From: Azadirachta indica
Lineage: Eukaryota > Streptophyta > Magnoliopsida > Sapindales > Meliaceae
Direction of reading: 5' to 3'
NCBI GenBank assembly: GCA_022749755.1
Contig: CM040451.1
Location: 16,190,825 to 16,254,824 of the forward strand
DNA: 64,000 nucleotides
Position 1 is the first letter of the stretch; every line of letters begins with the position of its first letter. A program made the translations under genes and the position numbers. Below, in pieces: positions 37,111 to 49,726 of the stretch. The notes beneath the pieces are model-generated. The model was not told the origin of the DNA, searched no databases, and saw nothing but the letters and a program-made list of their open reading frames with translations.

Positions 37111-40100
37111 GTGTGTTTGTATTAATTCTGTTATAATTCGTTCTTTTTTCCATTTTTGAACGTTTGAATGTTTGAATGTTTGAGTGACATTCTTATTAAG
37201 AGAGAAAAATATTGTTATGTATTAGTAATTCATCATCTAGAAATATAAAAATAAAATAATTATTTAACAATAATAACAGCTTTATTTTATAAATATTCCT
37301 AAAAGTAATGCTATTTGTTATCATAATTATTATAAAAAATACTCAAATAAGTTTGAGTGACTTCATTTAATGCTATTTGTTAATTTATTTTTCTAATTTT
37401 ATCTTTTCTAGATCTAAATTATTGATAAAAAAAACTCCAAACTAGAAAATGTCCTTAAAAGCAAAATATAAAATAAAAAAGAATGAAAAAGTTACAAGAG
37501 CTTCTAATCCGTTCTCATGTAATAGTCATCAATGAATTGATTATATAAAATTAATGATTTTTAAACTTTTAAAAATTAAATTAGTTTGTTATTATAAGAA
37601 AGTAGACGGTATAATTGAAAGCAGTATGTATGAAATAAACACTGATATTTTGACGTCACAAAAATTATGAAATAAACAGTAAACCCTGTTATTGGTATCT
37701 CAGATTTTTCTTAATTGCTTTCACCTGTTTCTAAATATAGGGTGAAGACAATAAGACTCTTTGTTTGTCTGTTTGTTGTTATAGCTGTTCCCAATAATTC
37801 TTGCGACAGCTACGAGAAAATTCAAGACTCTCTTTGTCTTTGCATGAAAAGCTTGAAGTGAAAGAAAGAAATGTGTAGTACTGTTAACTCTTCATTTTCG
37901 AGCGAATCAAAATAAGCCACACAATTTCTGCTTTTAATTCCAACGACATTTTGAAATAGTTTCATTAATATATAGAATATAAATGAAGTCTTCATCATTT
38001 TCTATTTATCTGAACAACTTCAACCCTCTCTTTTCAGATTTTTCGTTCAGAGCTGCAGATTCCCACTCCCATATCTGTAAAGTACTCTTCAAACTTAAGT
38101 CTTTTATTTAATTTTTTTTTTTAATTTTTGGTTATATAGTGATCAATATAAGTTATTTTAACTCCAGTATTACCTAATGAAACCCATAAATTATTTTATT
38201 AATTTATAATTTTTTTTCCTCATAAATGTTGGATAATTCTTCCTTGTAGCTAGTAAAAAAATGTGCAGTCAAATGACTAAGAGTATGAATTAAACGATTT
38301 TAATCAGTGAAACTAATTCTAGTATATAATACCGTACCGTACAATTATTGATTGATATTATTTTCATCTAGCTCAAAAAACAGTTCATTTGAAATATATT
38401 TTAAATGTATGATATTCTCTCCAGATCATTTTTATTTAAGAATAATTTCATATATATAAAAATAATGTTTGTTAATTTCACTAGAATTTATACTTGCGTT
38501 GTACTTAATGTTACTTTAGTTGCTTAATTTTTTTGTTTAATTTAGTAATTTATCAATTTGGCATGCCAAATTAATTGGAATATTTGATTGGATTGGATTG
38601 GATTATATTTATCATGCCACATTTTGGCGAGGCCGCGCCAAGGATTCTGCCTGAAAGGCCAATCGTGCGATAAATTTTAATTAAACCCTCTTACGTTTGA
38701 TTATTTTAAATTAAGTCTCTATTTGATATTGTTTTCATTTTAGTCCTCACTTGCTTGTATTTTAATCCCCAACAATAAAACTATATGATTTCCATAGATG
38801 GCTAGCGAATGTACTTTTATGCTTCACTTTTATGTCTTTCATATTAAATAATAGATGATTCAAGTATAATCAAATAGTAAAAATTAATATATCACTAGTC
38901 AAGGTTTTCCAAAAAAAAAAAAAAGAGTACTTATAACTTTTGACACTTATTTTTTTAACAACTAAAAATACATACTATATTTATTTTTTGCTAAATTAAG
39001 TGTTTGGATGTATAATTAAAAAATACTGGCAAATTATTAAAATTGACATTTTATCATATATATATATATATGAAGATTCTGAATTAACCTTTGACACTTA
39101 TTTTTTTAACAACTTCTAAAAATACATATACTATATTTTTTTTTTGCTAAATTAAGTGTTTGGATGAATAAATCAAAAAATACTGGCAAATAATTAAAAC
39201 TGACATTTTATCTTATGTGTGTGTATATTTATATATATGAAGATTTTGAATTAACTATTTTGTAAAATAAATATTCATATATTAGTATTATATCATTTAG
39301 AAATATGAAAATAAAACAATTATTAACAACAATAATAACAGCTTTATTTTATAAATATTCCTAAAATTAATGCTATTTGTTATATAATTATTATAAAAAA
39401 ATTAAAATAAGTTAAATTAGCAAAAATAATTACAATATTTGAAACTGAATTAATCTAACCATCTGATGTCAATGAAAATTCACCTCAAAATATTACATAG
39501 GTCACCTCGAGGTAAATTATACTCTCATTTGACCTCTTCAGCTCAAATAAATCGAGCTAGATATTCTCTAGCATTTAGCTTTCCTAACTTCAGGATATAA
39601 AACCTTGCAATAGCTTTGAGACAATCCAAGGCTCTCTTTGTCATTGTGTGAAAAGCTCTAGAAGTGAAATAAAGAAAAGTGTCGTATTGTTAACTTTCAA
39701 GTGGATCAAAATGAGCCACAAAATTTCTGCTTTAATTTCCAGCCACATTTTGAAATAGTTTTATTAATCTATATAATATAAACTTACCCGCCTTCTCCTG
39801 CCAAGCTCCATTATATATTTTCATCATTTTCTATTTTATTTGATCAACTTCAACCCTCTCTTTTTAAATTTTCCATTCGGTGCAGCAGATTTCAATTCCC
39901 TCATATCGATGAAGTACTCTTCAAATTTAAATCTTTTACTTTTATTTTTAGTTAAATATCCATCAATATCAATTATTTTAACTGCAGAATCACCTGACGA
40001 AACCCAAAAATTATTTTATTTATTCATAATTTTGTTTTACTAATAAATCTGAGATAATTCTTCCTTGTAGTAAGAACATGTGAAATAGTAAAATTCTAGT

Positions 40101-40302
40101 GTAATATTGTACCATAAAATTATTTATTGATATTATTTTTATCTAGTTCCAAGGACAGTTGACTTAAAATATATTTTAAATGTATGATATCCTACCATAT
40201 CATTATTTTACAAGAATAGTTTCTTATTTATGAAATTATATAATAATAAACAGTAACAAAAAAAAATTTAGTGGAAGAGATTTTATTGACACTTATTTTA
40301 AT
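37111..40302. other. Spacer between copies C and D: repeated flank blocks
   Basis: 37430-38590 is the second copy of the upstream block described at 12763-13925. At about 38600 homology ends and a short GC-rich patch (TGGCGAGGCCGCGCC) follows, unlike anything around it. 38932-39260 contains a two-unit tandem duplication of the 3' flank motif. 39600-39930 is a more diverged upstream block (CCACATTTTGAAATAG, GTGCAGCAGATTTCAA). The ORF at 39840-40043 is not supported. Confidence 0.6.
38932..39256. repeat. Two-unit tandem repeat of about 160 bp
   Basis: The units at about 38932-39085 and 39086-39256 both run TTGACACTTATTTTTTTAAC, CTAAATTAAGTGTTTGGATG, AATACTGGCAAAT, GACATTTTATC and ATATATGAAGATT. 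Single copies occur after gene copies B (23590-23760) and D (44300-44460). It marks a local duplication inside the array flank. Confidence 0.75.
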
Positions 40303-40304
40303 TT

Positions 40305-40403
40305 GAGGATATATATTTTTCGCCTCGGGCTTGAGCTTAATTATTGCCTAGTCTTCTTTTGCTTATTTCAAGCCTCTCTTTTCATAAATTTTTTTGTTTG
40401 CCG
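40305..40403 (+). promoter_or_regulatory. TATA-leader cassette fused to exon 1 of copy D
   Basis: ATATATATTTTTCGCC at about 40309 is followed by a leader (CTTGAGCTTAATTATTGCC, TTGCTTATTTCAAGCCTCTC) that runs straight into the exon 1 region without the roughly 200-bp intron of copy A. The same fused arrangement precedes the second first-exon of copy C (31600-31695). This suggests that one deletion removed the intron and acceptor before C and D separated. Confidence 0.55.
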
Positions 40404-40419
40404 ATGGAGTTGTGACAAA

Positions 40420-43400
40420 ATGTTTCTTTGTAGAGAAAATATTCATACGATGGAACAAGAAGCAGAAAAACAAACGAAGTTATTGGAAACACTCGTGGAA
40501 CAACAAAAGGAAGCAATCAAATTAATCAAAGAAATTGTCCCTCCAAAAAAAGGTGGTATCTAATTACATTTATTTTTTTTATTAATTTCATTACATTTTT
40601 TAAACGAAAATTATTTGATTAATCAACCAATAAACCATGACAGGTGACAACGGTCCTGCTCGGACTGCAGCACCTCTAATTAATGAGGGACTGGCTCTGC
40701 TACTAGTAGTATGTTATGCTATTATATTATACTTTATTATTCAGATTCATTTTTTAAAAGCAGAAAACAAGAAAAGAAAATAATGGGAAAACTTAAAATT
40801 ATTAGTTGAATGATTTTGTCTCACAATGTAATTTAAAATAAAAAAAAAAGGACATATAAATTCTCAGGGGTTCGAATTATTATGTTAATTTTAGTTTTAA
40901 ATTTAATTGAAGTACTTCTCGTTCAGCATTCTAATAATTATTATAACTTTATATAATAGCTATTTTGTAAAAAACATAGGGACTAAAATGATAATATATT
41001 AATATATTAAAAATACACACACGTAAAGGCCTATATCACCTTTTTAATTATGAAACTTATGAAATTTTGGATTAATTAAAAAATTACCAGATAAAGAAAA
41101 CAATTAAAGTAATTAAATAACATCAATCACTGCCAATCAACCTCATAGTTAACAAGAAATTAATAAGAATAACAAAACCAATGATATTATAATCATGTAA
41201 GACAAATAAATTAAATAATTAGACTTAACATCAGAAATCATATTTTTCAAAAGATACATGACATTAATAAGAAAATATAATATTTTGAAAATTATCATCC
41301 TGCCCTTTTGTAACTTGGATGAATTGAATAATACAAAATCACTATGTTCTTGTTTAAATAAATTATTATTTATTTTCAATTTATGTTATTAAATTAACAT
41401 TTACTATTTTTTCATTTAATCCTTACGATTAACTTTAAAAAATACAGGAGAGACAAGAATTAGACGATTAACATTGTGTCGAGCTGTACTAAATGGCGAC
41501 TGGAAAGGGGCTAAACGTATATATGATGATCGTGAAGAAAGTGTTGGAGTTGAGATCGCAGACGACGGAGACACCGCCCTTCACATTGCAGCTGCAGCAA
41601 AGCAAATTGATTTTGTGAAAGAACTTGTGAAAATCATGAATAAAAATGATTTAGAAAAGCAAAACAAAGCTGGATTGACGGCTCTTTATATTGCTGCTAT
41701 GTCTGGAAAGGTGGAACTTGCTCATGAGATGATGAAGAATAATGACGATATAGCAATGATTCCAGATGGAGACAGCATATTGCCAATTCACGTAGCCGCA
41801 ATGATAGGCCACAAAGAAATGGTAGATTACCTTTATCAAAAAACCAAACATTTGTTGAATGAAAATGATAGGGCGATATTATTTGTCAGTTGCATTGAAA
41901 CGAGTGTGTATGGTAAGCACTGTTGTTCATCTTTCTGTAAATTGCTTTTGGTTCTATGAGACGAGTTCATTATGTGAATATTTTGTTTCCAGATGTTGCT
42001 TCGGAGTTGCTTACGGATTACCCAGATTTAGCGACTGCTGTAGATGAAAATGGTCAGACAGCACTGGATATCTTGGCTCGAAAGAATCTTAAGTTTTCTA
42101 AGTTGGCCAATCAAAATCAGCAAGGAATTATTAAGAAATGCTTCAATCTAGGTATGTCCCTTGAACCTTAAAACATTAATTAATAAGCACACCTTGTTAT
42201 ATTTGAACAATATATATTTGTTGATTTCTCATTTTGTGGTTGTTTCGTGATTTGTTGACAATCTAAAGTTTCAGGTGTCAAAGTTGGTGAAACTGAAAAG
42301 CAGAAAGCACTTCACTTAGTCAAACGCATTTGGAAAATAGTTATATCATCAAGTAAAGATGAAATTTCTAAACTAAAACAAAAACTAATATTTGATGCTG
42401 CAAAAAGAGGGAACGTCGAGTTTTTATATATTCTTAGTCGTGAATATCCTAATGTTCTATGGAGAAGTGATGGAATAAAAAATAATTACTTGATATTTCA
42501 TATTGCTGTTAAGAATCGTCATATGGATATTTTCATGCTCATCTATGAGATAAGTTCATTAACAAATTTTATACCTGCAATTCAAGACGAAGAAGATAAT
42601 AATATTTTGCATTTATCTGGAATATTAGCACCACTAGATGGGCTCAATATTGTATCAGGACCAGCTTTACAAATACAAAGAGAGTTACTATGGTTTAAGG
42701 TAAAGTATTTTCTCTAGTTATCTACTCATAAACATAAGCAAATTATTCACAATAAATGATATTAGAGTTGTGAATATTTTTTTAATATATATAACATGCC
42801 ATACTACATTTGAACGCGTAAAGGTAAAAAGTTAATATAATAAATGAAAATGATTATTGTGAGAATCACATACTTTTTTTCTAGTACGAGTCTTTCACAT
42901 TATCCAGCTAAATTTGTTTCAATTTTTTTTCTTAATTTCACTATTTTATATTTTTAATTCCCAAGAGTCTTATGAGAAATTAAAAATACATTAGAATTAC
43001 CACAACCATCAAATAATATCATGTAAGAATTTTATTGGAATATTGTTCTATTAATGATGTGATAGCTTTGACATGTTGTAGACTTTTTCGAGTTTTAGGG
43101 GTAATATATTTTGTTTACACAGTTATAAATATACGAAAGAGTACTATTTGAAAAGTATGATAGGGTTTATTTGATAGATATATTTGAGTCACTCTACTAG
43201 ACTTTTCTATGCTTTAAATTGCACTTCATTAATGATGAGACTTCCAAATGTGTAGGAAGCGGAAAAATTTGTTCAACCAAGACATGCTGAAGCTAGAAAC
43301 AAAAATGGGTTTACTCCTAGAGCTTTATTTACAAAGGAGCATGAAGGTTTGAGAGAAAAAGGGGAGAAATGGATGAAAGATACTGCAACATCTTGCATGG

Positions 43401-43957
43401 TTGTCGCAGCACTTATCGCCACCGTGGCTTTCGCAGCAGCGTTCACGGTACCGGGCGGCAACAACCAAGACACTGGGTTTCCTATTTTTCTTGAAAAACC
43501 TTCCTTGAAGATTTTTGCCATAGTTGATGCCATATCCCTGGTATCCTCCGCTGCATCAATATCGACCTTTCTATCCATTCTTACTTCGCGGTATACAGAA
43601 GAAGATTTCCTCTGGGTGTTGCCAAGGAAGTTGCGTACTGGACTGGTAACACTTTTCGTGTCAATGGCAGCAATGATGGTAGTGTTTTCTACAGCATATT
43701 TCGTTTTCTTTAACAATCAAAACTTATGGATTGCTATTCTCGCAACCTTAATTGCATCAACACCGGTTATAATGTTTGTTTGGCAACATTTCCAACTATT
43801 CTACGATGTTCTGCGTTTGACCTACGATCCGGATTCTCTCTTCAAACCAAGGAAGAGTGTTTTCCGCAGAGAAGAGGAAGCAAGTGATCAAGGTCAAAAA
43901 AGCAAGCAATGCAGCGCCCAATTGAAATTTCCATTTCCTTGTAGCACAAATGTTTGA
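40420..43957 (+). CDS. Ankyrin-repeat PGG-domain membrane protein, copy D (best preserved)
   Basis: Exons are 40420-40552 (MFLCRENIHTMEQEAEKQ, amphipathic coiled-coil-like), optional 40644-40708, 41448-41912, 41993-42151, 42275-42699 and 43256-43957. The original ATG (40404) is followed by TGA within four codons; an inserted T further on makes ATG 40420 the usable start. Exon 2 ends CTACTAGTA|GTATG, two bases longer than in A or B, so inclusion shifts frame. Skipping it joins phase 1 to phase 1 and gives 1884 bp, 627 aa. Exon 3 holds ankyrin repeats (TALHIAAAAKQIDF, LTALYIAAMSGKVEL, LPIHVAAMIGHKEMV). The last exon holds AAFTVPGGNNQDTGFP and four transmembrane helices (roughly SCMVVAALIATVAFAAA, FAIVDAISLVSSAASIS, LVTLFVSMAAMMVVFS, WIAILATLIASTPVIMF). 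Exons 3-6 contain no stop. The likely role, by family (ITN1, ACD6), is membrane-bound stress or immune signalling; the specific function is unknown. Confidence 0.75.
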
Positions 43958-46560
43958 GTGTTTTCTTTACATCTATTTCTTCATAAAATACTTCTACAAG
44001 GATATATGTGTGTTTGTATTTATTCTATCATAATTCGTTCTTTTTTCCATTTTTGAATGTTTGGAGACAAAAATATTGTTTCTCCATCTTAGATGCATGT
44101 TATACTTGTTTCGGTGAATCTCGATCACCAATGTTGATTATTTTAACTCTAATATCACTTGATGATACCCATAAACTATTTTAGTGTTGTAAAATATTTT
44201 TTGCTACTAAATGTGATGTAATTTTTTTTCGTAGTAGTCAAATCACTAAGAGTACAACTTAGTTTGTTTAGCTCGTTTGACAGTACTAAAGAAAAAGCAC
44301 CTATAATCTTTAACACTTATTTTAACAACTTATAAAAGTATATATACTATATATTTAGTGCTAAATTAAGTGTTTGGATGTATAATTAAAAAAATATTGA
44401 CAAATTATTAAAATTAACATGTTATTATACATATATATAAGTATGAAGATTTTGAATTCACTATTTTGTAAAAATAAATATTCATATATTAGTAATATAT
44501 CATTTAGAAATATAAAAATAAAAAATTATTTAACAATAATAACAGCTCCATTTTATAAATATTCCTAAAACTAATGCTATTTGTTATCATAATTAATAGA
44601 AGAAAATTTAAATAAGTTGCCAAAAATAACAGCGACTTTAATAATTCCAAAAACATAAAAAATAATAAATCACAAATATTCACTATCATCTATAACATAT
44701 TGATGCAAAATAAAAAAAAATAATAAAATATATTGTTCATATAATCTAATTTAACACTACATCACTAGATATAACAAAATTTACAATCCTTCCACATTAT
44801 GCATCCATCTCTCTTACATGAAATGAATTTCCTTCTTCAACGACCTATTGTTGTTTAGCCGTTCCCTCATCAAAAATAGGAAATAACTCTTCATTGTCAT
44901 CATAAGGTTTGCATTCCATGTTATGTGTCGAATGACCTCTAACAAAATTGCTAGTGCTTGTATCTAAAAATACCTCAAGCATAGCAATCTATTTTCATTT
45001 ACAAAATATGTAAAACCATGATTCATGCACCAACAAAAGCACTTATGATAGTTCCTGGAAGTACACTTGATAGATATGAGCCCTTCAAAACTTATAATAG
45101 GAAGCCCAACTTCTTCTGAAATTGAAAACTTTGTCAATTAACCAAACCCCCATGTTTAATTGCTTCATTCTTTTCCATATACTTTGCTATATGTAAATAG
45201 TACTTTGCTATGTTAGTTCTAGAAAATTAACAATAACATACTTCACTACTTAATTATTTCTACTAGTCTATATTTCATTATTTGAAGAGGCGGTCCAAAA
45301 ATTTCAATGTTCTAGATCAAAAGAAGCATGTAGGCTGCGGTAAACTAAAGTAAATTATTGTTTTAAATAATGAAAAAAAAACCACTGGGCAAAAGAAAAA
45401 ACAGAAGCTCAACAACTTTTGATAACCGAAGGGTAAGAGAGAGGATAATTATTTATACTATTACTTGTACAACTGCCAGCCACCCCTTAGTTAGACTAGC
45501 TGGTATCATTATTCAATTTCTTACAAGTATAAATTGGAGGTAATTTTCCTCTTAAAAAATGATGGAGGTAGATTTACTCAAATTGGGTGCAAATTTTCGG
45601 ACAGAGTCAAAATTTCGAATCTTAGTATTCAAAAAAAAATTATAAAATTCAATCATTCTCTGACTATATCCATAGTTTGTTCCTAATATCACTATTTTAT
45701 TCGTTTTTCTCTTCACTTCTTCTCCTCACCCTCATATCTATTTCTTTCCTTTGTTACATATTCTAATAAAACTCCTTATCTACACTCTTTTCTTTTACCT
45801 TCCCCATCCCTCTGTCCATCTGTTTTTTGGTATTTCTTAAATCTTAATAATTAGTACTTATCTCCTTTCCTTATTTAACCGTCCTTTATTTTATTCTCTT
45901 TAAAGTCATGGAAATTGACCGGTTAAAGTCTGCAACAGAAAGATCAGATGGAGACGAGGATGATGCAACAGCAGATGCGCAAGCATTCAAAAGAAACTAT
46001 AAATATTCCTTAAACCTCTCTCTCTCTCTATATATATATATGGGAAAGATCAACAGCCCATATTTTTACATAAATTTTTATACTAAACATTAATTTTTAA
46101 ACCTAAACATCTCCAACAGTTAAAATTAAATTAGAAAAATATAATTAATGCGTTACTAATATACCATAATTAATGCACATATTATATTCAATCTCAACTG
46201 TTAAAAGTGTCTAAATCTAGAGGTCCACGAATTAGTGTAAATATATATTGAGAAGGCTACTTATCCATCCTGTCTATATATATGACAATCAAACTCAACC
46301 CAAATCGAGCAAAGAAACACAACCAATTTTAGAGAGGAAATTAATTACCAGCAGAAATGTATGAAGAGAAATATAAAATTCTTCATTATCTCCATTCCAT
46401 AAACTCCAGTATTAAAATGTATCTCCTTGTCACAAACTAAGGGGGAAAAAACTCCAACTAAAAGAATGGAAATTATTCAATTGCTGTTAAAAGATAATGG
46501 CAAACAAAGATTTTTATTTCATCACTTCACTAGAAAACAAAGAAGCTTGCAAATTGTATG
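43958..46560. other. Spacer between copies D and E
   Basis: 43958-44600 is shared 3' flank (also after A and B). 44800-45150 on the minus strand gives weakly coding-looking phrases (GHSTHNMECKPYDDNEELFP, then MNHGF and YFVN), broken by stops; possibly a decayed transposon, not assigned. The ORF at 45908-46093 ends in a CT/TA microsatellite (46015-46040) and is not supported. Nothing else is visible. Confidence 0.45.
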
Positions 46561-46778
46561 ACACAGATCAGTTAAAAGAGAATGGCAAACAAAAGCAATA
46601 TAATCCAGTAAACCAAGCAGAAGTCAAAATAGCAATACAATCCAGTAGACGCACATCCGATAAGCAATAAAAATAATTTTTTTACAATTTTATGAAGCAC
46701 CCAAATGCTTTTCTTATCAATTTGCTGATACATTTACATAGCAATAGATGTGTTAAAACTTTCTAAATGTCTTTCGAT
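46561..46778. repeat. Left member of a direct repeat bracketing copy E
   Basis: Starts ACACAGATCAGTTAAAAGAG and ends TTAAAACTTTCTAAATGTC. It is repeated with small differences at 49508-49726 (same start; CAATAGATGTCTTAAAAC near the end). Shared phrases include AATGGCAAACA, ATTTACAATTTTATGAA and ATAGCAATAGATG. The pair encloses copy E. Confidence 0.8.
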
Positions 46779-47201
46779 GATAAAATGTTCAATCAAATTA
46801 ATGAATCAATTATCAGACGCAGGTAAAGCAACATCTTTTAATAAATTTTTGACACCAGCAATCAAATATTATGTTTTGATTAGCGAGAAGGAAAACAAAA
46901 TGACATACACATAATCAAAAGCTTACAAAAAGAATGGAAATTATTCAATTTGCATCCCCAGTTTTAAGTTGGTCTATAAAAGAATCATTAATCATACGTA
47001 TCATGCTTATAAAATATGATTTATCAAATAAGCATTTGTAATTTTCATTTTATAATAAATTAATTCTTAAGAAAATGACAAAAATAAATAAATAAAAAGA
47101 GCAGCAAATTAGGTCCTCATTTGTATTTTCACCAAAGTGTAAGGAATAAAATGTTGGTGCCTTATAAAACTATTTAATTTTTTTGTTTGCAGAAGGTAGT
47201 G

Positions 47202-49395
47202 ATGTCAGTAGGTTTTCGTTCTGGAGAAATTCATAGTCCGACTCCATCAAATCTAATCGACGAGGACATAGATCTAATCGACAAGGACATTGGTCTGCTA
47301 CCTCGTGAGTTATTCTATTACCTACTTTTATACTTTATTGTTTATATCTATATTTTTCAACCAGTTAAAAAAAATAAAAATAATGGAGAAAACTTAAAAT
47401 TATTAGTTGAATGATTTTCTTTCACAAAGTAATTTAAAATAGAAAAAAAAAAGATGTGTAAGTTCTTGGGGTTTGAATTATTATACTAATTTTAGTTTTA
47501 AAGTTAATTATACTTCTCTTTCATCATTGCAATAAGCCAATAACTCTTATAACTTTGGATAAATAGCTATTTTATCAAAAATATAGGAACTAAATTGATA
47601 ATACACTAACACGTCAAAATAACAAAAACCAAATCAAAGAATATCTTCCCATTTTCTCAAAATTCAGCTATTAGCATAATATTCAAAAAAATAGAAAGAA
47701 CACAGAAAAGAGTTATAACTTTTTAGTACTAATAATTTTGTAAAAAGAGAATGTTATCCATGGAAGAAGATGAAAAAAATAATGACATAGAGTAGAATAT
47801 ATGCCAAACAATTCAAAAAACTGCAAAAAAAAAAACTCAAAAAAGCTTATAATAATATTGTATTCATATTAGACAAATAAATTAAATAATTAGAGTTAAC
47901 ATTCACAAATCATATTTAATTTTTAAACAATGATATTAATAAGCAACTATAAAATTTTGAAAATTATTATCCCGCCCTTTTTGTAACTTGAATGAATTAA
48001 ATAAAACAAAGTAATGTTGTTTTTATTTAAATAAACAATTAAATTAATAACTACATTTTTTTTTTTTATTTCCAATTTATATTATTAAAGATAACATTCA
48101 ATATTATATTTTATTTAAGCTTTACAAGTTACTTAAAAAAATACAGAAGAAACAAGAATTAGACGATTAGAATTGTATCGAGCTGCAATGATTGGTGACT
48201 GGGAGATGGCTAAACGTATAAATGATGATTGTGAAGAAGATATTGGAGGACTTGAGATCTCAGAAGATGGAGAACCGCTCTTCACATTGCAGCTGCAGCA
48301 AAGCAAATTGATTTCGTGAAGGAACTCGTGAAAATCATGAATGAAAATGATTTAGTAAAGCCAAATAAAGTTGGAAGGACGGCTCTTTATTATGCTGCTT
48401 GGTCCGGAAAGGTGGAACTTGCTCAAGATATGATGAAGAATAATGACAATATAGCAATGATTCCAGATGAAGATAGCATATTACCAATTCACGTGGCTGC
48501 ATGGATGGGCCACAGAGAAATGGTAGATTACCTTTATGAAATAACTATTCATTTCTTGACCGAAGATGATGGATGCGCAGAATTATTTATCAGTTGCATT
48601 GAAACGGATTTGTATGGTAAGCACTGTACTTCATCTTTCTGCAAAATGATTTTGGTAATATGAGACGAGTTCTTCATTACGTGAATATTTTGTTTCCAGA
48701 TGTTGCTTGGCAATTGCTTAGGGATTACCGAGATTTAGCCACTGCTCGAGTTGGAGATAAGACAGCACTGGATGTCTTGGCTCAAAAGCATCCTAAGTTT
48801 TCCAAGTTGGCTAATCAAACTCAGCAAGGAATTATTAAGAAATGCTTCAATCTAGCTTAGTCCCCTGAACTTTAAAACGTTAATTAATGAGTGCACATTG
48901 TTATATTTGAAAAATATATATTTGTTGATCACTCATTTTGATGTTGCTTGGTGTTTTGTTGACAATCTAAAGTTCAGGTGCCAAAGTTGTGGAAACCGAA
49001 AAGCAGAAAGAGCTACAATTTAGTCGAATGCATTTGGAAAAAAGTTATGTCGTCGCGTAACAATAAAATTTGTCTAAATCAAAAACTAATATTTGATGCT
49101 GTAAAAAGAGAAAATAAGGAGTTTTTATCTATTCTTATTTGTGAATATTCTAATATTCTACAAAAAATTAATGGATCAAAAAACAAATACACCATATTTC
49201 ATTTCGCTATTAAGAATCGTCAGGTGAATGTCTTCAAACTTATTTATGAAATAGGTTCAATCATGAACATAATATTTATGCTTAAAGATAAAAAAAAATA
49301 ACAATTTTTGTATTTAACTAGAATATTAGTACCACCTGATCAACTCAATATTGTATTAAGAGTACCTTTACAAATGTAGCGAGAGTTAATATGGT
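47202..49395 (+). pseudogene. Ankyrin-PGG copy E (frameshifted, PGG exon missing)
   Basis: Exon homologues are at 47193-47304 (possible start MSVGFRSGEIHSPTPSNL, with an internal repeat LIDEDIDLIDKDI), 48147-48616 and 48700-48856, plus an exon 5 relic at about 48978-49395. The coiled-coil exon 1 of the other copies is absent. One base is lost at GGAGAACCGC near 48272, leading to TGA at about 48317. The exon 4 donor is GCTTAGT where the others have GTTAGT or GTCAGT. One extra T in CTACAATTTAGTCG and later slips destroy exon 5, and its donor is lost (TTTAATGTG). Ankyrin phrases remain clear (RTALYYAAWSGKVEL, LPIHVAAWMGHREMV). No PGG exon follows: at 49508 the sequence switches to the direct repeat also found at 46561. 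The gene is dead. Confidence 0.88.
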
Positions 49396-49507
49396 TTAAT
49401 GTGAAATATCTTCTCTGTTCATCTATTCATAAACATAAGCAAATTATTCAAAATATATGATATTGAAGTTGTGAATATATGTTTTTATATGCATAGCATG
49501 CCACACT

Positions 49508-49726
49508 ACACAGATCAGTTAAAAGAGAATGGCAAACAGAAGCAATGTAATCCAAAAAGCCATGCAGAAGGCACATAGCAATACAGTTCAGTAGATGCAT
49601 GTAAGATACACAAGAAGGAAGAATCATTCATTTACAATTTTATGAAATATTCTACTTTAGTAATCAACTTGTTGATCAATTTATATAGCAATAGATGTCT
49701 TAAAACTTTTCTAAACATCTTTGGTG
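49508..49726. repeat. Right member of the direct repeat bracketing copy E
   Basis: Second copy of the repeat at 46561-46778. It begins where the intron before a PGG exon would be expected, so it marks the point at which copy E was truncated. Confidence 0.8.
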
